Position numbers and translations under genes: made by a program. The notes below the pieces were generated by a model, which was not told the DNA's origin, did not search any database, and saw nothing but the letters and a program-made list of their open reading frames with translations. From Thioclava sediminum (lineage in GTDB: Bacteria > Pseudomonadota > Alphaproteobacteria > Rhodobacterales > Rhodobacteraceae), in the NCBI RefSeq assembly GCF_002020355.1, contig NZ_MPZV01000005.1, positions 1 to 64,000 on the forward strand: DNA of 64,000 bases, read 5' to 3'. Shown here one piece after another: positions 10,199 to 19,677 of the stretch; position 1 is the stretch's first letter, and every line of letters begins with the position of its first letter.

Positions 10199-10248
10199 TC
10201 GGGCCGATATCGGGGATCAGCCCCCATCTGTCAAGGAAAAACGAGGTT

Positions 10249-11367
10249 TTATCCGCAATCGCTCCAGCGGGCGAGCGCCTCCGCCGCAGAGAGCCTTCGC
10301 CCCTGCGCACCCGCCTGCCCCGGCGTCGCCGAGAGGCGCGGCGCGGGCGCAGGCTGGGCGATGCCGTCGAGGTCGACATACGCCTCCCGCGCGGCGTTCT
10401 GCGGATGCGCGATGGCCTCCGCGATCGACAGCACCGGCGTCGCGCAGGCATCGCTGCCCGCGAAGACCTCGGCCCAGTCATCCCGGCTGCGAGTCGCGAA
10501 GCGCTCAGCAAAAGCGTTACGCAAGGCTGGCCAATTCGCACGGGCTTCACGCTCAGGCAAGTCCTGGGGCGCGAATCCCAACCCCGCGATCAGTGCCGCG
10601 TAGAATTGCGGCTCGAGCGCGCCCACCGCCATATGCCCGCCGCAGGCACATTCGTAGACCGTGTAGAACGGCGCGGCCCCGTCGAGCAGATTCGCCTGCC
10701 GCCGATCCGTCCACGCCCCCTGCCCGGCCATCCCGGTGATCATCGCCATCAGATGCGCCACCCCGTCGGTGATCGCGCAATCGACGACCTGCCCCCGCCC
10801 GGTCTCTCGCGCGCGCCACAGCGCCGCCAGCATCCCGAAGGCCAGATAAATTCCGCCACCGCCGAAATCGCCCAGAAGATTGAGCGGGATCGCAGGTGCC
10901 TCTCCACCCATCGCATGCAGCGCCCCGGTCAGAGACAGGTAATTGATGTCATGCCCGGCTGTTTGCGCAAGCGGCCCCTCCTGCCCCCAACCGGTCATCC
11001 TTCCATAGACCAGCGCCGGATGATCGGGGAAATCGTTAGGCCCCAGCCCAAGCCGCTCCATCACGCCTGGCCGCATCCCTTCGATCACCCCATCGGCGCG
11101 GGCGATCAGCGTGCGCACCGCCTCGCGCCCGGCGTCGGATTTGAGATCCAGCTCCACCACGTCGCGGCCCCGGTCGAGCACGTCGACCTCCAACCCCAAC
11201 ACATGGTTCTCGGCCCCGCCCGAGCCGGGCCGCGCGATGCGGATCACCTCGGCCCCGAAATCGGCCAGACACATCGCCGCAAACGGCGTCGGCCCCAGCC
11301 CGGAAATCTCGACAATGCGCAGCCTGCTGAGCGGTCCCGTCCGCTTGGCCCCCGTTCGCTTGGTCAT
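10249..11367 (-). CDS. CaiB/BaiF CoA-transferase family (alpha-methylacyl-CoA racemase-like)
   Basis: 372 aa family III CoA-transferase fold. The start LRIVEISGLGPTPFAAMCLADFGAEVIRI is characteristic. The segment AGHDINYLSLTGAL carries the His-Asp pair used as acid/base in alpha-methylacyl-CoA racemases, which favours racemase over CoA transfer. Expected role: epimerising 2-methylacyl-CoA esters during branched-chain fatty acid breakdown. Strong AAGGAGGGG ribosome site at the chosen ATG (11367). Confidence 0.88.
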   Translation of the reverse strand: MTKRTGAKRTGPLSRLRIVEISGLGPTPFAAMCLADFGAEVIRIARPGSGGAENHVLGLEVDVLDRGRDVVELDLKSDAGREAVRTLIARADGVIEGMRPGVMERLGLGPNDFPDHPALVYGRMTGWGQEGPLAQTAGHDINYLSLTGALHAMGGEAPAIPLNLLGDFGGGGIYLAFGMLAALWRARETGRGQVVDCAITDGVAHLMAMITGMAGQGAWTDRRQANLLDGAAPFYTVYECACGGHMAVGALEPQFYAALIAGLGFAPQDLPEREARANWPALRNAFAERFATRSRDDWAEVFAGSDACATPVLSIAEAIAHPQNAAREAYVDLDGIAQPAPAPRLSATPGQAGAQGRRLSAAEALARWSDCG

Positions 11368-11393
11368 GCGCCCCTCCTTATTGCCCCGTCAGA

Positions 11394-11442
11394 GGGGCTC
11401 TGCCCCGCTGGCTCCGCCAGCCCCCGGGATATTTCTGCCAAT
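11394..11442 (+). repeat. Intergenic hairpin repeat, copy 4
   Basis: Stem GGGGC-tct-GCCCC, second stem GCTGGC-tcc-GCCAGC, then CCCCCGGGATATTT and CCAA. Faces copy 5 at 11466. Confidence 0.85.
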
Positions 11443-11465
11443 CCGAAAAAGAATGCCCTCCCCTT

Positions 11466-11498
11466 CGGCTTGGATCAAATATCCCCGCCGGAGGCATC
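11466..11498 (-). repeat. Intergenic hairpin repeat, copy 5 (short subtype)
   Basis: Reverse orientation: CTTGGATCAAATATCCCCGCCGG then AGGC. Shares the CCAAG and ATATTTG parts but has only a 3-bp remnant stem. Same subtype as copy 6. Confidence 0.7.
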
Positions 11499-11521
11499 CG
11501 ACCGCGCCGCGGGCGAAGGGT

Positions 11522-13351
11522 CTAGGCCTCTTGCGCCTTCTCTTCGAGCTCGAGCCATTCGACCTCGGCTGCGTCGAGCGCCGACTGGCGGTCGCTCAGC
11601 ATCTCGGTGGCCTTGACGAATTTCACAGGCTCGCGGGTGAAGAGATCGGGATCGGCGAGCAATTCGTTGATTTTCGAAATCTCGTGCTCGAGCTTCTCGA
11701 TCACGCCTGGCAGCTCCTCCAGCCGATGTTTCTCGGTAAAGCTGAGGCCGGATTTCTTCGGCGCAGCTTTTTGGGGCGCGGCGGGTTTCGCCTCTGCCTT
11801 GGGCGCATCCTTCTTCGGCGTGGGCTTGGCCTCCGGCGCGGACTCGGCCTTCTGCGCCTGATAATCCGACCAGCCGCCCGCATAGACGGTGGCCCGCCCG
11901 TCGCCTTCCATCGCGATGGTCGTGCTGGCGACGCGGTCGATGAAATCGCGGTCGTGGCTGACCAGCAGCACCGTGCCGTCATATTCGCCCAGCAGATCCT
12001 GCAGCAGATCGAGCGTCTCCACGTCGAGATCGTTGGTCGGTTCGTCGAGAATCAGCAGGTTCGACGGTTTCGCCATGATCCGCGCCAGCAGGAGCCGCGC
12101 GCGTTCACCACCCGAAAGCGACCGGATCGGGCCGCGCGCCTGTTGCTCGTCGAAGAGGAAGTCCTTCAGGTAGCCCACGACATGTTTCGGGGTGCCACGC
12201 ACCATCACCTGATCGGAGCGCCCCTTCACCGCCATGTCCGGGTCGTTCACCAGCCCGTCCCACAGCGTCTGCTCGGGATTGAGCGTGGCCCTCGCCTGAT
12301 CGAAGACGGCGATCTCGAGATTCGTGCCCAGCTTCACCGCGCCCTCATCGGGTGCGACCTCGCCGGTCAGCATCTTCAGAAGGGTCGTTTTGCCCACACC
12401 GTTGGGACCGACGAAAGCCACGCGATCCCCGCGCAGCACGCGCAGGTCGAAATCCTTCACGATCTGCTTGTCGCCATAGCGCTTGGACAGGCCCGTGGCC
12501 TCGATCACCCGCTTGCCCGACTGCTGGCCCGAGTCGAGCTCCATCGCGGCCACGCCCTGCCGCTTGATCTGGCCCGCGCGTTCGGCGCGCAGCGCCTGCA
12601 ATGCGCGCACGCGGCCCTGGTTGCGCTTGCGCCGGGCCGAGATACCCTCGACCGCCCAACGCGCCTCGGCCTTGATCTTGCGATTGAGTTTGTGGCGGGC
12701 GTCGTCTTCCTCCGCCCAAGCCTTTTCGCGCCATTCCTCGAAGGTTTCGAAGCCCTCTTCATTGCGGCGCACTTCTCCGCGGTCGATCCAGAGCGTGGCC
12801 CGGGTCAGCGCGCGCAGGAAGGCGCGGTCGTGCGAAATCAGCACAAAAGCCTTGCGGGTCTCCTTCAGCTGGTTTTCCAGCCAGGCGATCGCCTCGATAT
12901 CGAGATGGTTGGTGGGCTCGTCGAGCAGCATCAGCTCCGGCCCCTCGGCCAGAAGCTTGGCCAGCGCCGCGCGGCGACGCTCGCCGCCCGAGGCGGTCTC
13001 GACCAGGGTCTCGGGTTTGAACTTCAGCCCCTCTGCGACCATCTCGACCTTATAGGCCTCGGCGGGGTCCAGTTCGGAGGCGGCGAAATCGCCCAAAGTC
13101 GCGAAGCCCGACAGGTCAGGCTCCTGCTCCATATAGCCCACCGAAATGCCCGGCGGCACGACTCGCGTCCCCGAATCCGGCTCTATCAGCCCGGCCATCA
13201 CCTTCATCAAGGTGGATTTGCCCGAGCCGTTTCGGCCCACCAGCGCGACTCGGTCGCCTTGCTGGACGGTGAGGGAGAGCCCTTCGAAAACGGGATTGCC
13301 GCCGAAGGTGAGCGAGATGTCGGAAAGCTGTAAAAGCGGTGCACGTGCCAT
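11522..13351 (-). CDS. uup: ABC-F family ATPase, Uup-like
   Basis: 609 aa cytosolic protein with two fused ABC ATPase domains and no membrane segments. Walker A motifs are GRNGSGKST and GPNGVGKTT, signatures SGGERRRAAL and LSGGERARLLL, Walker B LMLLDEPTNHLD and LLILDEPTNDLD. A charged linker of about 60 residues separates the domains. The last ~100 residues (after an Ala/Pro/Lys stretch) form a coiled coil, which matches Uup rather than EttA. ABC-F proteins act on ribosomes; Uup has also been linked to DNA structures. Symbol assigned by architecture. Confidence 0.9.
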   Translation of the reverse strand: MARAPLLQLSDISLTFGGNPVFEGLSLTVQQGDRVALVGRNGSGKSTLMKVMAGLIEPDSGTRVVPPGISVGYMEQEPDLSGFATLGDFAASELDPAEAYKVEMVAEGLKFKPETLVETASGGERRRAALAKLLAEGPELMLLDEPTNHLDIEAIAWLENQLKETRKAFVLISHDRAFLRALTRATLWIDRGEVRRNEEGFETFEEWREKAWAEEDDARHKLNRKIKAEARWAVEGISARRKRNQGRVRALQALRAERAGQIKRQGVAAMELDSGQQSGKRVIEATGLSKRYGDKQIVKDFDLRVLRGDRVAFVGPNGVGKTTLLKMLTGEVAPDEGAVKLGTNLEIAVFDQARATLNPEQTLWDGLVNDPDMAVKGRSDQVMVRGTPKHVVGYLKDFLFDEQQARGPIRSLSGGERARLLLARIMAKPSNLLILDEPTNDLDVETLDLLQDLLGEYDGTVLLVSHDRDFIDRVASTTIAMEGDGRATVYAGGWSDYQAQKAESAPEAKPTPKKDAPKAEAKPAAPQKAAPKKSGLSFTEKHRLEELPGVIEKLEHEISKINELLADPDLFTREPVKFVKATEMLSDRQSALDAAEVEWLELEEKAQEA

Positions 13352-13426
13352 GCTCGCGAGCTAAGCGGGCCTTGGCGAAAGGTCAATGGGCCATGCGCGA
13401 TGCAGCCCTCATGGGCGCCCGCGCCC

Positions 13427-13461
13427 CCTTCCCCTTGGAACAAATATCCCCGCCGGAGGCC
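13427..13461 (-). repeat. Intergenic hairpin repeat, copy 6 (short subtype)
   Basis: Reverse orientation: CCTTGGAACAAATATCCCC then GCCGGAGGCC. Lies between uup and olsB. Confidence 0.7.
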
Positions 13462-13492
13462 TCCGCCCTCTCAAGCCGCCCTGCCGCCCGGC

Positions 13493-14209
13493 TTATTGCG
13501 CCAGCGCCCGCAAGCTACGTCGCCGCGCCTCAGGGATCGCGGCAATCTCCAGCGCGGTGAAGACGTGACAGGTGTCGAGGTCGCGGTCGATCACCGCGTG
13601 ATCCGACACCCAGCCGCCCATCCCGAGATAGGAACGTAGAAGCGGCGGCAGCGCGCTGACATCGCCGGCCTCCCCCGCCAGCGCCGCAGGATAGCCCACG
13701 CGTTCGGGCGCTTTGGGCCGGGGGCGCAAGGTAGCAGGGCCCAAAGCGCGGGATGCGAGATGGGCGAGCCCTGCGCGATGCGCCTGCCAGTCGCTGCCCG
13801 TGAACGAGGAACATCCGATCAGCAACCCGGCCCCGCTTTCCTCGGCAATCCGTGTGATCGCGGCCCAGCCCAGACGCAGCACGTCCGGGTCGCGCAGCCC
13901 CGGACGGGTGCAGAAGCGGCCTAGCTCGAGGATCGGTCCGGCCCATTGGGCGAGCGGCGCGAGATCGTAGAATTGTGCGCAATAGCCCTCGGGCAGCGCC
14001 GCCCCGTCCTCCAGCAGCAAAAGCCGCGCGGCAGCGGCGGGTCCGTGATCGTCGCAAATCAGGATGTGACGGCAGAGCGGGTCGAAGCGGTCTGCATCGG
14101 AAGCCCCGGCCCGAAACGCATCGGCGCGCAGGCGCAGCACCGCCTCGCGGTCATCCGGACTTTGGGCCTCGCGGACCTGATAGGCGCCTTTTGCGAAACT
14201 CAGGGACAT
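13493..14209 (-). CDS. olsB: L-ornithine N(alpha)-acyltransferase
   Basis: 238 aa. GNAT-like acyltransferase of the OlsB family, which transfers a 3-hydroxyacyl group from ACP to ornithine, giving lyso-ornithine lipid. Recognition is by ELGRFCTRPGLRDPDVLRLGW, GLLIGCSSFTGSDW and the C-terminal LLRSYLGMGGWVSDHAVIDRDLDTCHVF. No olsA (the second acyltransferase) is adjacent. It is 50 bp downstream of the bamE-like gene with a hairpin between. Confidence 0.85.
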   Translation of the reverse strand: MSLSFAKGAYQVREAQSPDDREAVLRLRADAFRAGASDADRFDPLCRHILICDDHGPAAAARLLLLEDGAALPEGYCAQFYDLAPLAQWAGPILELGRFCTRPGLRDPDVLRLGWAAITRIAEESGAGLLIGCSSFTGSDWQAHRAGLAHLASRALGPATLRPRPKAPERVGYPAALAGEAGDVSALPPLLRSYLGMGGWVSDHAVIDRDLDTCHVFTALEIAAIPEARRRSLRALAQ

Positions 14210-14229
14210 GCGACCTCGCGGGTCATGGC

Positions 14230-14250
14230 GGCGGCCGGCTACCGGCCGCC
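14230..14250 (-). terminator. GC hairpin between bamE-like gene and olsB
   Basis: Perfect 9-bp stem GGCGGCCGG / CCGGCCGCC with loop CTA, no T tract. Could attenuate read-through into olsB or be an mRNA-processing boundary. Confidence 0.45.
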
Positions 14251-14259
14251 CCGCCGCGA

Positions 14260-14712
14260 TCAGTTGTCGCCGAGAACCTGACCTGCATTGATGCGACCGA
14301 TCGAGCCCATCAGCTGACGCAGGAAGCCGATACCCTTGACCTTGCTCTCGGTCACACGGCGCGACAGCGTCACGACCTCACCCTTCTCGAGACCGAAGCG
14401 TTCGACATTGGTGACGACGCCATTGTCGTTGAACGACACGGCGACGACTTCCCGGCTGATTTCCTCAGGGGCGTGCCAGGTCACGGTTTTCCAGCGCGAA
14501 CCGACGTAATACCAGCCCGAGCCTTCCAGAAGCCCGGTCGAGCTGGGCCGCCCGATCGCGGCTGCGACATCGTCACGCGTGCTCTTGCCGACCTCGATCT
14601 GAGCGAGGTCTTGGTCAATCGGCACATAGCCGTGGTTACGGTAAATCGGAGAGCAGGCGCCCGCGAAAAGCACCACGCCGAACGCGATAAACAGCATGGC
14701 CTTGCGCATCAT
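14260..14712 (-). CDS. bamE: BamE/SmpA-type outer-membrane lipoprotein
   Basis: 150 aa. N-terminal signal MMRKAMLFIAFGVVLFAGACSP ends in a lipoprotein-like cysteine, though the -3 residue is Ala rather than Leu. The SmpA/OmlA domain follows (VPIDQDLAQIEVGKSTRDDVAAAIGRPSS). BamE supports the BAM complex that inserts beta-barrel proteins into the outer membrane. The ATG at 14712 is preferred to the upstream TTG at 14733. Divergent from yceD. Confidence 0.85.
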   Translation of the reverse strand: MMRKAMLFIAFGVVLFAGACSPIYRNHGYVPIDQDLAQIEVGKSTRDDVAAAIGRPSSTGLLEGSGWYYVGSRWKTVTWHAPEEISREVVAVSFNDNGVVTNVERFGLEKGEVVTLSRRVTESKVKGIGFLRQLMGSIGRINAGQVLGDN

Positions 14713-14882
14713 AGAACCGATCCCCACCTGCAACCCCCTATTGCCTCTGACACTTCGGACTTTTAGTGACGCTTACATCATGACTGCGCCGCCCTCAAGC
14801 GCTAGAGCGCGCCGATTGGGCACTCGGGCGCATGCAAAGGGTCGCAGGACAACACCGAGCGACCCAAAACAAGGAGCCGGAC

Positions 14883-15473
14883 ATGACACAGACCCCCGTC
14901 GATCCCGACCTGCCCGCCGCCCCCGAGACGATCTGGAGCGAGCCGATGCGGCTGGCCGATCTGCCCAGCCGCAAGCCCACGCGCTTCGACATCGAAGCCA
15001 AGGGAGAGCGGCTCAAGGCGATTGCCGACTGGGCAGATATTCGCGACGTCGAGGCGCTGCGCCTCAAGGGCGAGCTTGCGCCGAAGGGGCGCTCGGACTG
15101 GGAATTGCGCGCGACCCTCGAGGCCCGCGTGGTTCAGGATTGTGTGATCACCCTCGCCCCGGTCACGACCGATATTCGCGAAGAGGTCGTGCGGCGTTAT
15201 CTCGCCGATATGGAGATGCCGACCTCCGAAGAGGTCGAAATGCCCGAGGATGACACCGCCGAACCGCTGCCCACGACGGTGAATCTCGGCGTGGTCGCGC
15301 TCGAGGCGATGGAGCTGGCCCTGCCGCTTTATCCGCGTGCAGCAGACGCGGAGCTGGAAGGCGCGCAGGTCACCGAGCCGGGCGCCGAGCCGCTCAGCGA
15401 CGAGCAGATGAAGCCATTTGCCAATCTGCGCGACTTGCTTGCCAAGGGCGAAAACGGTAAGGGCGACGCATAG
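14883..15473 (+). CDS. yceD: YceD/DUF177-family protein
   Basis: 196 aa. Members of this family are encoded beside rpmF in most bacteria and are implicated in 23S rRNA accumulation. Visible core: DWELRATLEARVVQDCVITLAPVTTDIREEVVRRYL, then an acidic stretch, then VNLGVVALEAMELALPLYPR. The ATG at 14883 is preferred over an upstream in-frame start. First gene of the yceD-rpmF-plsX-fabH group. Confidence 0.88.
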   Translation: MTQTPVDPDLPAAPETIWSEPMRLADLPSRKPTRFDIEAKGERLKAIADWADIRDVEALRLKGELAPKGRSDWELRATLEARVVQDCVITLAPVTTDIREEVVRRYLADMEMPTSEEVEMPEDDTAEPLPTTVNLGVVALEAMELALPLYPRAADAELEGAQVTEPGAEPLSDEQMKPFANLRDLLAKGENGKGDA

Positions 15474-15530
15474 TGGCAGACGCGGTTTCGCACCGCCCGA
15501 AACCGCTTGAAAAATGGCCGGAAAAAAGGC

Positions 15531-15558
15531 TTGCACGGAAAAAGAATCCGAGTATGTT
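15531..15558 (+). promoter_or_regulatory. Candidate sigma-70-type promoter for rpmF-plsX-fabH
   Basis: TTGCAC (15531-15536) and TATGTT (15553-15558) with a 16-bp spacer, about 130 bp upstream of rpmF, in a locally A-rich stretch. Confidence 0.5.
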
Positions 15559-15689
15559 CCCGGCCTCATTCGACGTTTGGCTTCGCACCCCGAGAGACGC
15601 TTTCGGCCAAGTGACGAAACCACAAGGAAAATCAGGGCTGTAACGCCGCAAACACGGGCTACTGGCCCCCGAAACCCCGAGGTTGAGAC

Positions 15690-15896
15690 ATGGCTGTCCC
15701 TCAGAATAAAGTCACGCGTTCGCGCCGTAACATGCGCCGCGCCCACGACTCGCTTACCGCTGGCAACCCGGCGGAATGCCCCAGCTGCGGCGAACTCAAG
15801 CGCCCGCACCACGTCTGCCCGTCCTGCGGTCACTACGCCGACCGTGAGGTCGTCGCTCTGACCGAAGAGGTCGATCTGGACGACGACGCGGCGTAA
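15690..15896 (+). CDS. rpmF: 50S ribosomal protein L32
   Basis: 68 aa. [20 protein letters not shown] is the diagnostic L32 start. A zinc ribbon is formed by CPSC and CPSC pairs (residues ~30-47). Preceded by yceD and followed 24 bp later by plsX. Confidence 0.98.
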   Translation: MAVPQNKVTRSRRNMRRAHDSLTAGNPAECPSCGELKRPHHVCPSCGHYADREVVALTEEVDLDDDAA

Positions 15897-15920
15897 GCCC
15901 GTCGACCCGCGCCGCACGTC

Positions 15921-17096
15921 ATGCAAGATACGCAGGACCAGCCGCAGTCGGGATCGCAGATGAAGGCCGCAGAAATGCGAGCCGCCCAGAAGGGCAAAGC
16001 GCCGGCGAATGCCGGCGCTGTCGTTCTGTCCGTCGACGCGATGGGTGGTGATCTTGGCCCCGAAGCCACGATCGCCGGCGTCGCGAAGGCGCATCGCGCT
16101 CACCCCGATTTGCATTTCATCATCCACGGCCCGCGCGCGCAGCTCGAACCGCTGATCGCCAAGCACGATCTTGGCGACTGTGTCGATCTGCGCCACGCCG
16201 AGCGAACCGTCACGATGGAGGACAAGCCCGCGCAGGTTCTGCGCAACGGGCAGGACACCTCAATGTGGTCGGCCATCGAATCGGTGCGCGACAAGGAGGC
16301 CGATGTCGCGGTCTCCTGCGGGAATACCGGGGCGCTGATGCTGATCTCGATGATGCGGCTGCGCAAAATGCCGGGCGTGAACCGTCCGGCCATCGCCTCC
16401 TTCTGGCCCTCCCGGGGGCCTGCGGGCTGGAACGTCATGCTCGACATGGGCGCCGACGTGAAAGCCGATGCGGAGGATCTTCTGACCTACGCCCTGATGG
16501 GCACCTCCTACGCGCGCAACGCGCTGGGACTTGAGCGTCCGCGCATCGGCCTGCTGAATATCGGCACCGAAGAGCACAAAGGCCGCCCCGAGCTCAAAGA
16601 AGCCTATGAGCTGATCAGCAACGCCCAAGAGGCGGGGCAGTTCGACTTCGCGGGTTTCGTCGAGGGTAACGAGCTGGCCGGCGCACGCGCCGACGTAATC
16701 GTGACCGACGGTTTCACCGGCAATGTCGCGCTGAAAACCGGCGAGGGCACCGCGAAATTCGTGGCCGAGCTCCTGCGCGAGGCGCTGACCTCTTCGGTGA
16801 TGTCAAAGTTGGGCGCCCTCTTCGCGATGGGTGCGCTCAAGCGCCTGCGGCACAAGACAGATCCGCGCCGCGCCAATGGCGGCGTCTTCCTCGGCCTCAA
16901 CGGCACGGTCGTGAAATCGCACGGCTCGGCGGATGCCACCAGCTTCGCCGCCGCGATCGAACTGGCCGCCCGTCTGGCACGCTCGGGCTTCGGCGCGAAG
17001 CTTGCCGCACGGGTTGCCACCACCCTTCCCTCGGGGCAGGATGAGACCAAATCCGGCGCGCCATCAGCCGCCGAGAAAAGCGAGAGCAGCCAATGA
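15921..17096 (+). CDS. plsX: Phosphate acyltransferase PlsX
   Basis: 391 aa as drawn. It makes acyl-phosphate from acyl-ACP for phospholipid synthesis. VVLSVDAMGGDLGPEATIAG is the PlsX signature; SCGNTGALM and TDGFTGNVALKTGEG are further family motifs. The conserved domain begins near residue 33, so the true start may be one of several downstream Met codons (15960 or 15975). The coding end overlaps fabH by 4 bp (ATGA). Confidence 0.94.
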   Translation: MQDTQDQPQSGSQMKAAEMRAAQKGKAPANAGAVVLSVDAMGGDLGPEATIAGVAKAHRAHPDLHFIIHGPRAQLEPLIAKHDLGDCVDLRHAERTVTMEDKPAQVLRNGQDTSMWSAIESVRDKEADVAVSCGNTGALMLISMMRLRKMPGVNRPAIASFWPSRGPAGWNVMLDMGADVKADAEDLLTYALMGTSYARNALGLERPRIGLLNIGTEEHKGRPELKEAYELISNAQEAGQFDFAGFVEGNELAGARADVIVTDGFTGNVALKTGEGTAKFVAELLREALTSSVMSKLGALFAMGALKRLRHKTDPRRANGGVFLGLNGTVVKSHGSADATSFAAAIELAARLARSGFGAKLAARVATTLPSGQDETKSGAPSAAEKSESSQ

Positions 17097-18067
17097 CGAT
17101 CAGATCCGTGGTGCGCGGCGTAGGCCATTACCTGCCCGAGCGCGTTGTCGAGAACGCCGAGTTCGAGAAAACGCTCGATACCACGGATGAATGGATTCGC
17201 GGGCGTACCGGGATCGAGCGTCGCCACATCGCCGCCGAAGGGGAGTATACCTCCGATCTCGCGATCAAGGCCGCGGAGGCCGCGCTCGAAGACGCGAATA
17301 TGAGCGTCGACCAGATCGACGCGATCGTCGTCGCGACCTCCACGCCCGACAGTACCTTCCCCTCCGTCGCCACGATGGTTCAGGCGGGCTTGGGCTCGAC
17401 CACGGGCTTTGCCTATGACGTGCAGGCCGTCTGCGCGGGCTTCATCTTCGCACTGACCAATGCGAACGGGCTGATCCTGTCGGGTCAGGCAGAGCGCGTG
17501 CTGGTGATCGGCGCCGAAACCTTCTCGCGGATCATGGACTGGACCGACCGGGGCACCTGTGTGCTCTTTGGCGACGGCGCAGGCGCGCTGGTCCTCGAGG
17601 CCGCCGAAGGCACCGGCACGGCGAATGATCGCGGCATCCTGTCGTCTGATCTTCATTCCGACGGGCGCTACAAGGACCTGCTCTATGTCGATGGCGGGGT
17701 CTCCACCACCGGCACGGCGGGCCATCTGCGCATGCAGGGCAACGCGGTCTTCAAACACGCGGTCACCAAACTGGCCGAGACCGCGCACAAGGCGCTCGAT
17801 AAGGCCGGGCTCACGGGCGAGAACGTCGACTGGATCGTGCCGCATCAGGCGAACCTGCGTATCATCTCGGCCACGGCCGAGCGGATGCAGCTGCCGATGG
17901 ACCGCGTAATCGTCACGGTTCAGGACCACGGCAATACCTCCGCGGCCTCGATCCCGCTGGCCCTCTCGGTCGGCAAGCAACGCGGCCAGATCAAGGAAGG
18001 CCAGGTGCTGGTCACCGAGGCGATCGGCGGCGGTCTGGCATGGGGCTCGGTCGTCCTGCGCTGGTAA
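17093..18067 (+). CDS. fabH: 3-oxoacyl-ACP synthase III
   Basis: 324 aa. It condenses acetyl-CoA with malonyl-ACP to initiate fatty acid synthesis. The catalytic triad is visible: Cys in VQAVCAGFIFAL, His in PHQANLRI and Asn in HGNTSAASIPLA. It overlaps plsX by 4 bp, giving translational coupling of the start of fatty acid synthesis with its transfer to phospholipid. Confidence 0.97.
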   Translation: MTIRSVVRGVGHYLPERVVENAEFEKTLDTTDEWIRGRTGIERRHIAAEGEYTSDLAIKAAEAALEDANMSVDQIDAIVVATSTPDSTFPSVATMVQAGLGSTTGFAYDVQAVCAGFIFALTNANGLILSGQAERVLVIGAETFSRIMDWTDRGTCVLFGDGAGALVLEAAEGTGTANDRGILSSDLHSDGRYKDLLYVDGGVSTTGTAGHLRMQGNAVFKHAVTKLAETAHKALDKAGLTGENVDWIVPHQANLRIISATAERMQLPMDRVIVTVQDHGNTSAASIPLALSVGKQRGQIKEGQVLVTEAIGGGLAWGSVVLRW

Positions 18068-18212
18068 GCGCGGCCTCTCTGCATTCGTTTTACGCGATAC
18101 CCGCGCAAACGCGCGTGAGCCCGCGCATCAATCCCGTCCGCCAAGTGCTTGATATTGACTCGGGAATTACGGTCGGTCACTGTTAGCCAAACTCTTTATC
18201 CGGGGGGATAGG

Positions 18213-18512
18213 ATGTCGAAGACCCTGACGCGCATGGATCTGAGCGAAGCGGTGTTCCGCGAAGTTGGATTGTCGCGCAATGAATCGGCGCAGCTTGTCG
18301 AAAGCGTGCTGCAGCATATGTCCGACGCCCTCGTGGAGGGAGAGACGGTCAAGATCAGCTCGTTCGGCACCTTCTCGGTGCGCGAGAAAGCCAAGCGCAT
18401 GGGCCGCAATCCGAAGACCGGCGAAGAGGTTCCGATCTCTCCGCGTCGCGTGCTGTCCTTCCGTCCCTCGCATCTGATGAAGGACCGCGTGGCGGCGGGC
18501 AACTCGAAGTAA
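18213..18512 (+). CDS. ihfA: Integration host factor, alpha subunit
   Basis: 99 aa HU/IHF fold. [29 protein letters not shown] matches the IHF-alpha N-terminus, [25 protein letters not shown] is the beta-arm with the DNA-intercalating proline. It pairs with IhfB (not in window) to bend DNA. Followed by merR 27 bp later. Confidence 0.95.
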   Translation: MSKTLTRMDLSEAVFREVGLSRNESAQLVESVLQHMSDALVEGETVKISSFGTFSVREKAKRMGRNPKTGEEVPISPRRVLSFRPSHLMKDRVAAGNSK

Positions 18513-18539
18513 CCCGATAACAAATGACAGGTCCTGCCG

Positions 18540-19505
18540 ATGGGTAAATCCGCCGACGCGTTTCGGACGATCTCTGAGGTTTCAGACCTTCTCGACACGC
18601 CGACCCATGTTCTTCGGTTCTGGGAGAGCAAGTTCACGCAAGTGAAACCGGTGAAGCGTGCTGGCGGGCGGCGGTATTACCGGCCTGCCGATGTGGCGCT
18701 TCTGGGCGGCATCAAGCATCTCCTGCATGAAGAAGGCATGACCATCCGTGGCGTGCAGAAACTCCTGCGCGAGGAAGGCATCCGCGAAGTCGCTGCGCGT
18801 GGCGAGGTCAGCGTCGAGGATGAGCGCGAGACCATTGAGGCCACGCAAAGCGCCCCGGAGCCGATTGCCCCGGTTGCCGCGCCTCAGCACAGCCCGACCC
18901 CGCAAGAGGAGCCTCAGGCGCAGAACGCGACCCCGAGCGAGCCCACGCCCGAGTCGACCGAGGCAGCACTGGAAGAAATCGCGCCGCAGGAGGAAGCCCC
19001 GCAAGAGGCGGCCTCTCTCGAGGACAGCGCGCATGATACAGCTCAAGACGAGTCCCAGACCGAGGCGCTTCCTGAGCGCCCCGAGGAACTGCTCGATCTC
19101 AGCCCCGCCGAGGACGCCCCCATTGAGGCCCATCAGGGCGGCTCGGTGACACCCTTCCCTGCCCCGTCGCAGCCTTCCTTCTTCGACGAGTCGGAGACCG
19201 CCTCCAGCGAATCCCCGGAAGAAGAAGCGTGGGATGAAGACGCAGAGGCCCCGATGGCGCTCGATGTCGAACCCGAGCCGGAGCCGATGGCCCCTGTCGT
19301 GGCGATGACGATCGATCGCGGGCCGCAGGAACGCGCCGCGAAAATCGCCGCGCGGGCCGATCTCGCACGGCTGTTACATGGGCTGCGCACGCTCGATCCG
19401 GCGCGGCTGAGCCCCGCCGATCGGGGCGATCTGCGCATGTTGCGCCTGCGTGCGCAGGCCCTTCAGGTGCGGCTCGCACAGCATGGCTCCGCGCAGGCGG
19501 AATGA
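18540..19505 (+). CDS. MerR-family transcriptional regulator with long acidic linker
   Basis: 321 aa. The MerR-type winged-helix domain spans about residues 9-85 ([25 protein letters not shown] ... [33 protein letters not shown]). Then comes a ~150-residue Glu/Pro/Ala-rich disordered region, and a short C-terminal helical region ([26 protein letters not shown]). There is no obvious metal-binding cysteine cluster. Always next to ihfA in this group as far as I know; its target is not known to me. Confidence 0.85.
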   Translation: MGKSADAFRTISEVSDLLDTPTHVLRFWESKFTQVKPVKRAGGRRYYRPADVALLGGIKHLLHEEGMTIRGVQKLLREEGIREVAARGEVSVEDERETIEATQSAPEPIAPVAAPQHSPTPQEEPQAQNATPSEPTPESTEAALEEIAPQEEAPQEAASLEDSAHDTAQDESQTEALPERPEELLDLSPAEDAPIEAHQGGSVTPFPAPSQPSFFDESETASSESPEEEAWDEDAEAPMALDVEPEPEPMAPVVAMTIDRGPQERAAKIAARADLARLLHGLRTLDPARLSPADRGDLRMLRLRAQALQVRLAQHGSAQAE

Positions 19506-19592
19506 GTGATCTTAACCCCGGACGAATTGGCGTGAAATTTCTCTCACTAACTGCTTGCACCCGCCGCCCGGTTCGCACTATATCCCCCTCGT

Positions 19593-19670
19593 CGGGCTGT
19601 GGCGCAGCCTGGTTAGCGCGTCCGTCTGGGGGACGGAAGGTCGTGAGTTCGAATCTCGCCAGCCCGACCA
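19593..19670 (+). tRNA. tRNA-Pro(GGG)
   Basis: Complete cloverleaf. Acceptor stem CGGGCTG (19593-19599) pairs with CAGCCCG (19660-19666), discriminator A, encoded CCA (19668-19670). The D-arm has GCGC on both sides. The anticodon stem is TCCGT / ACGGA with loop CTGGGGG, so the anticodon is GGG, reading CCC and CCU. The T-arm contains GTTCGAATC. The D-loop has one extra T compared with the usual proline tRNA. Confidence 0.96.
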
Positions 19671-19677
19671 ATTCGAC

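Noticed and set aside
19593-19670. tRNA-Pro as integration site of a genomic island
   Set aside because: No integrase and no repeat of the tRNA 3' end nearby; flanking genes are core genes.
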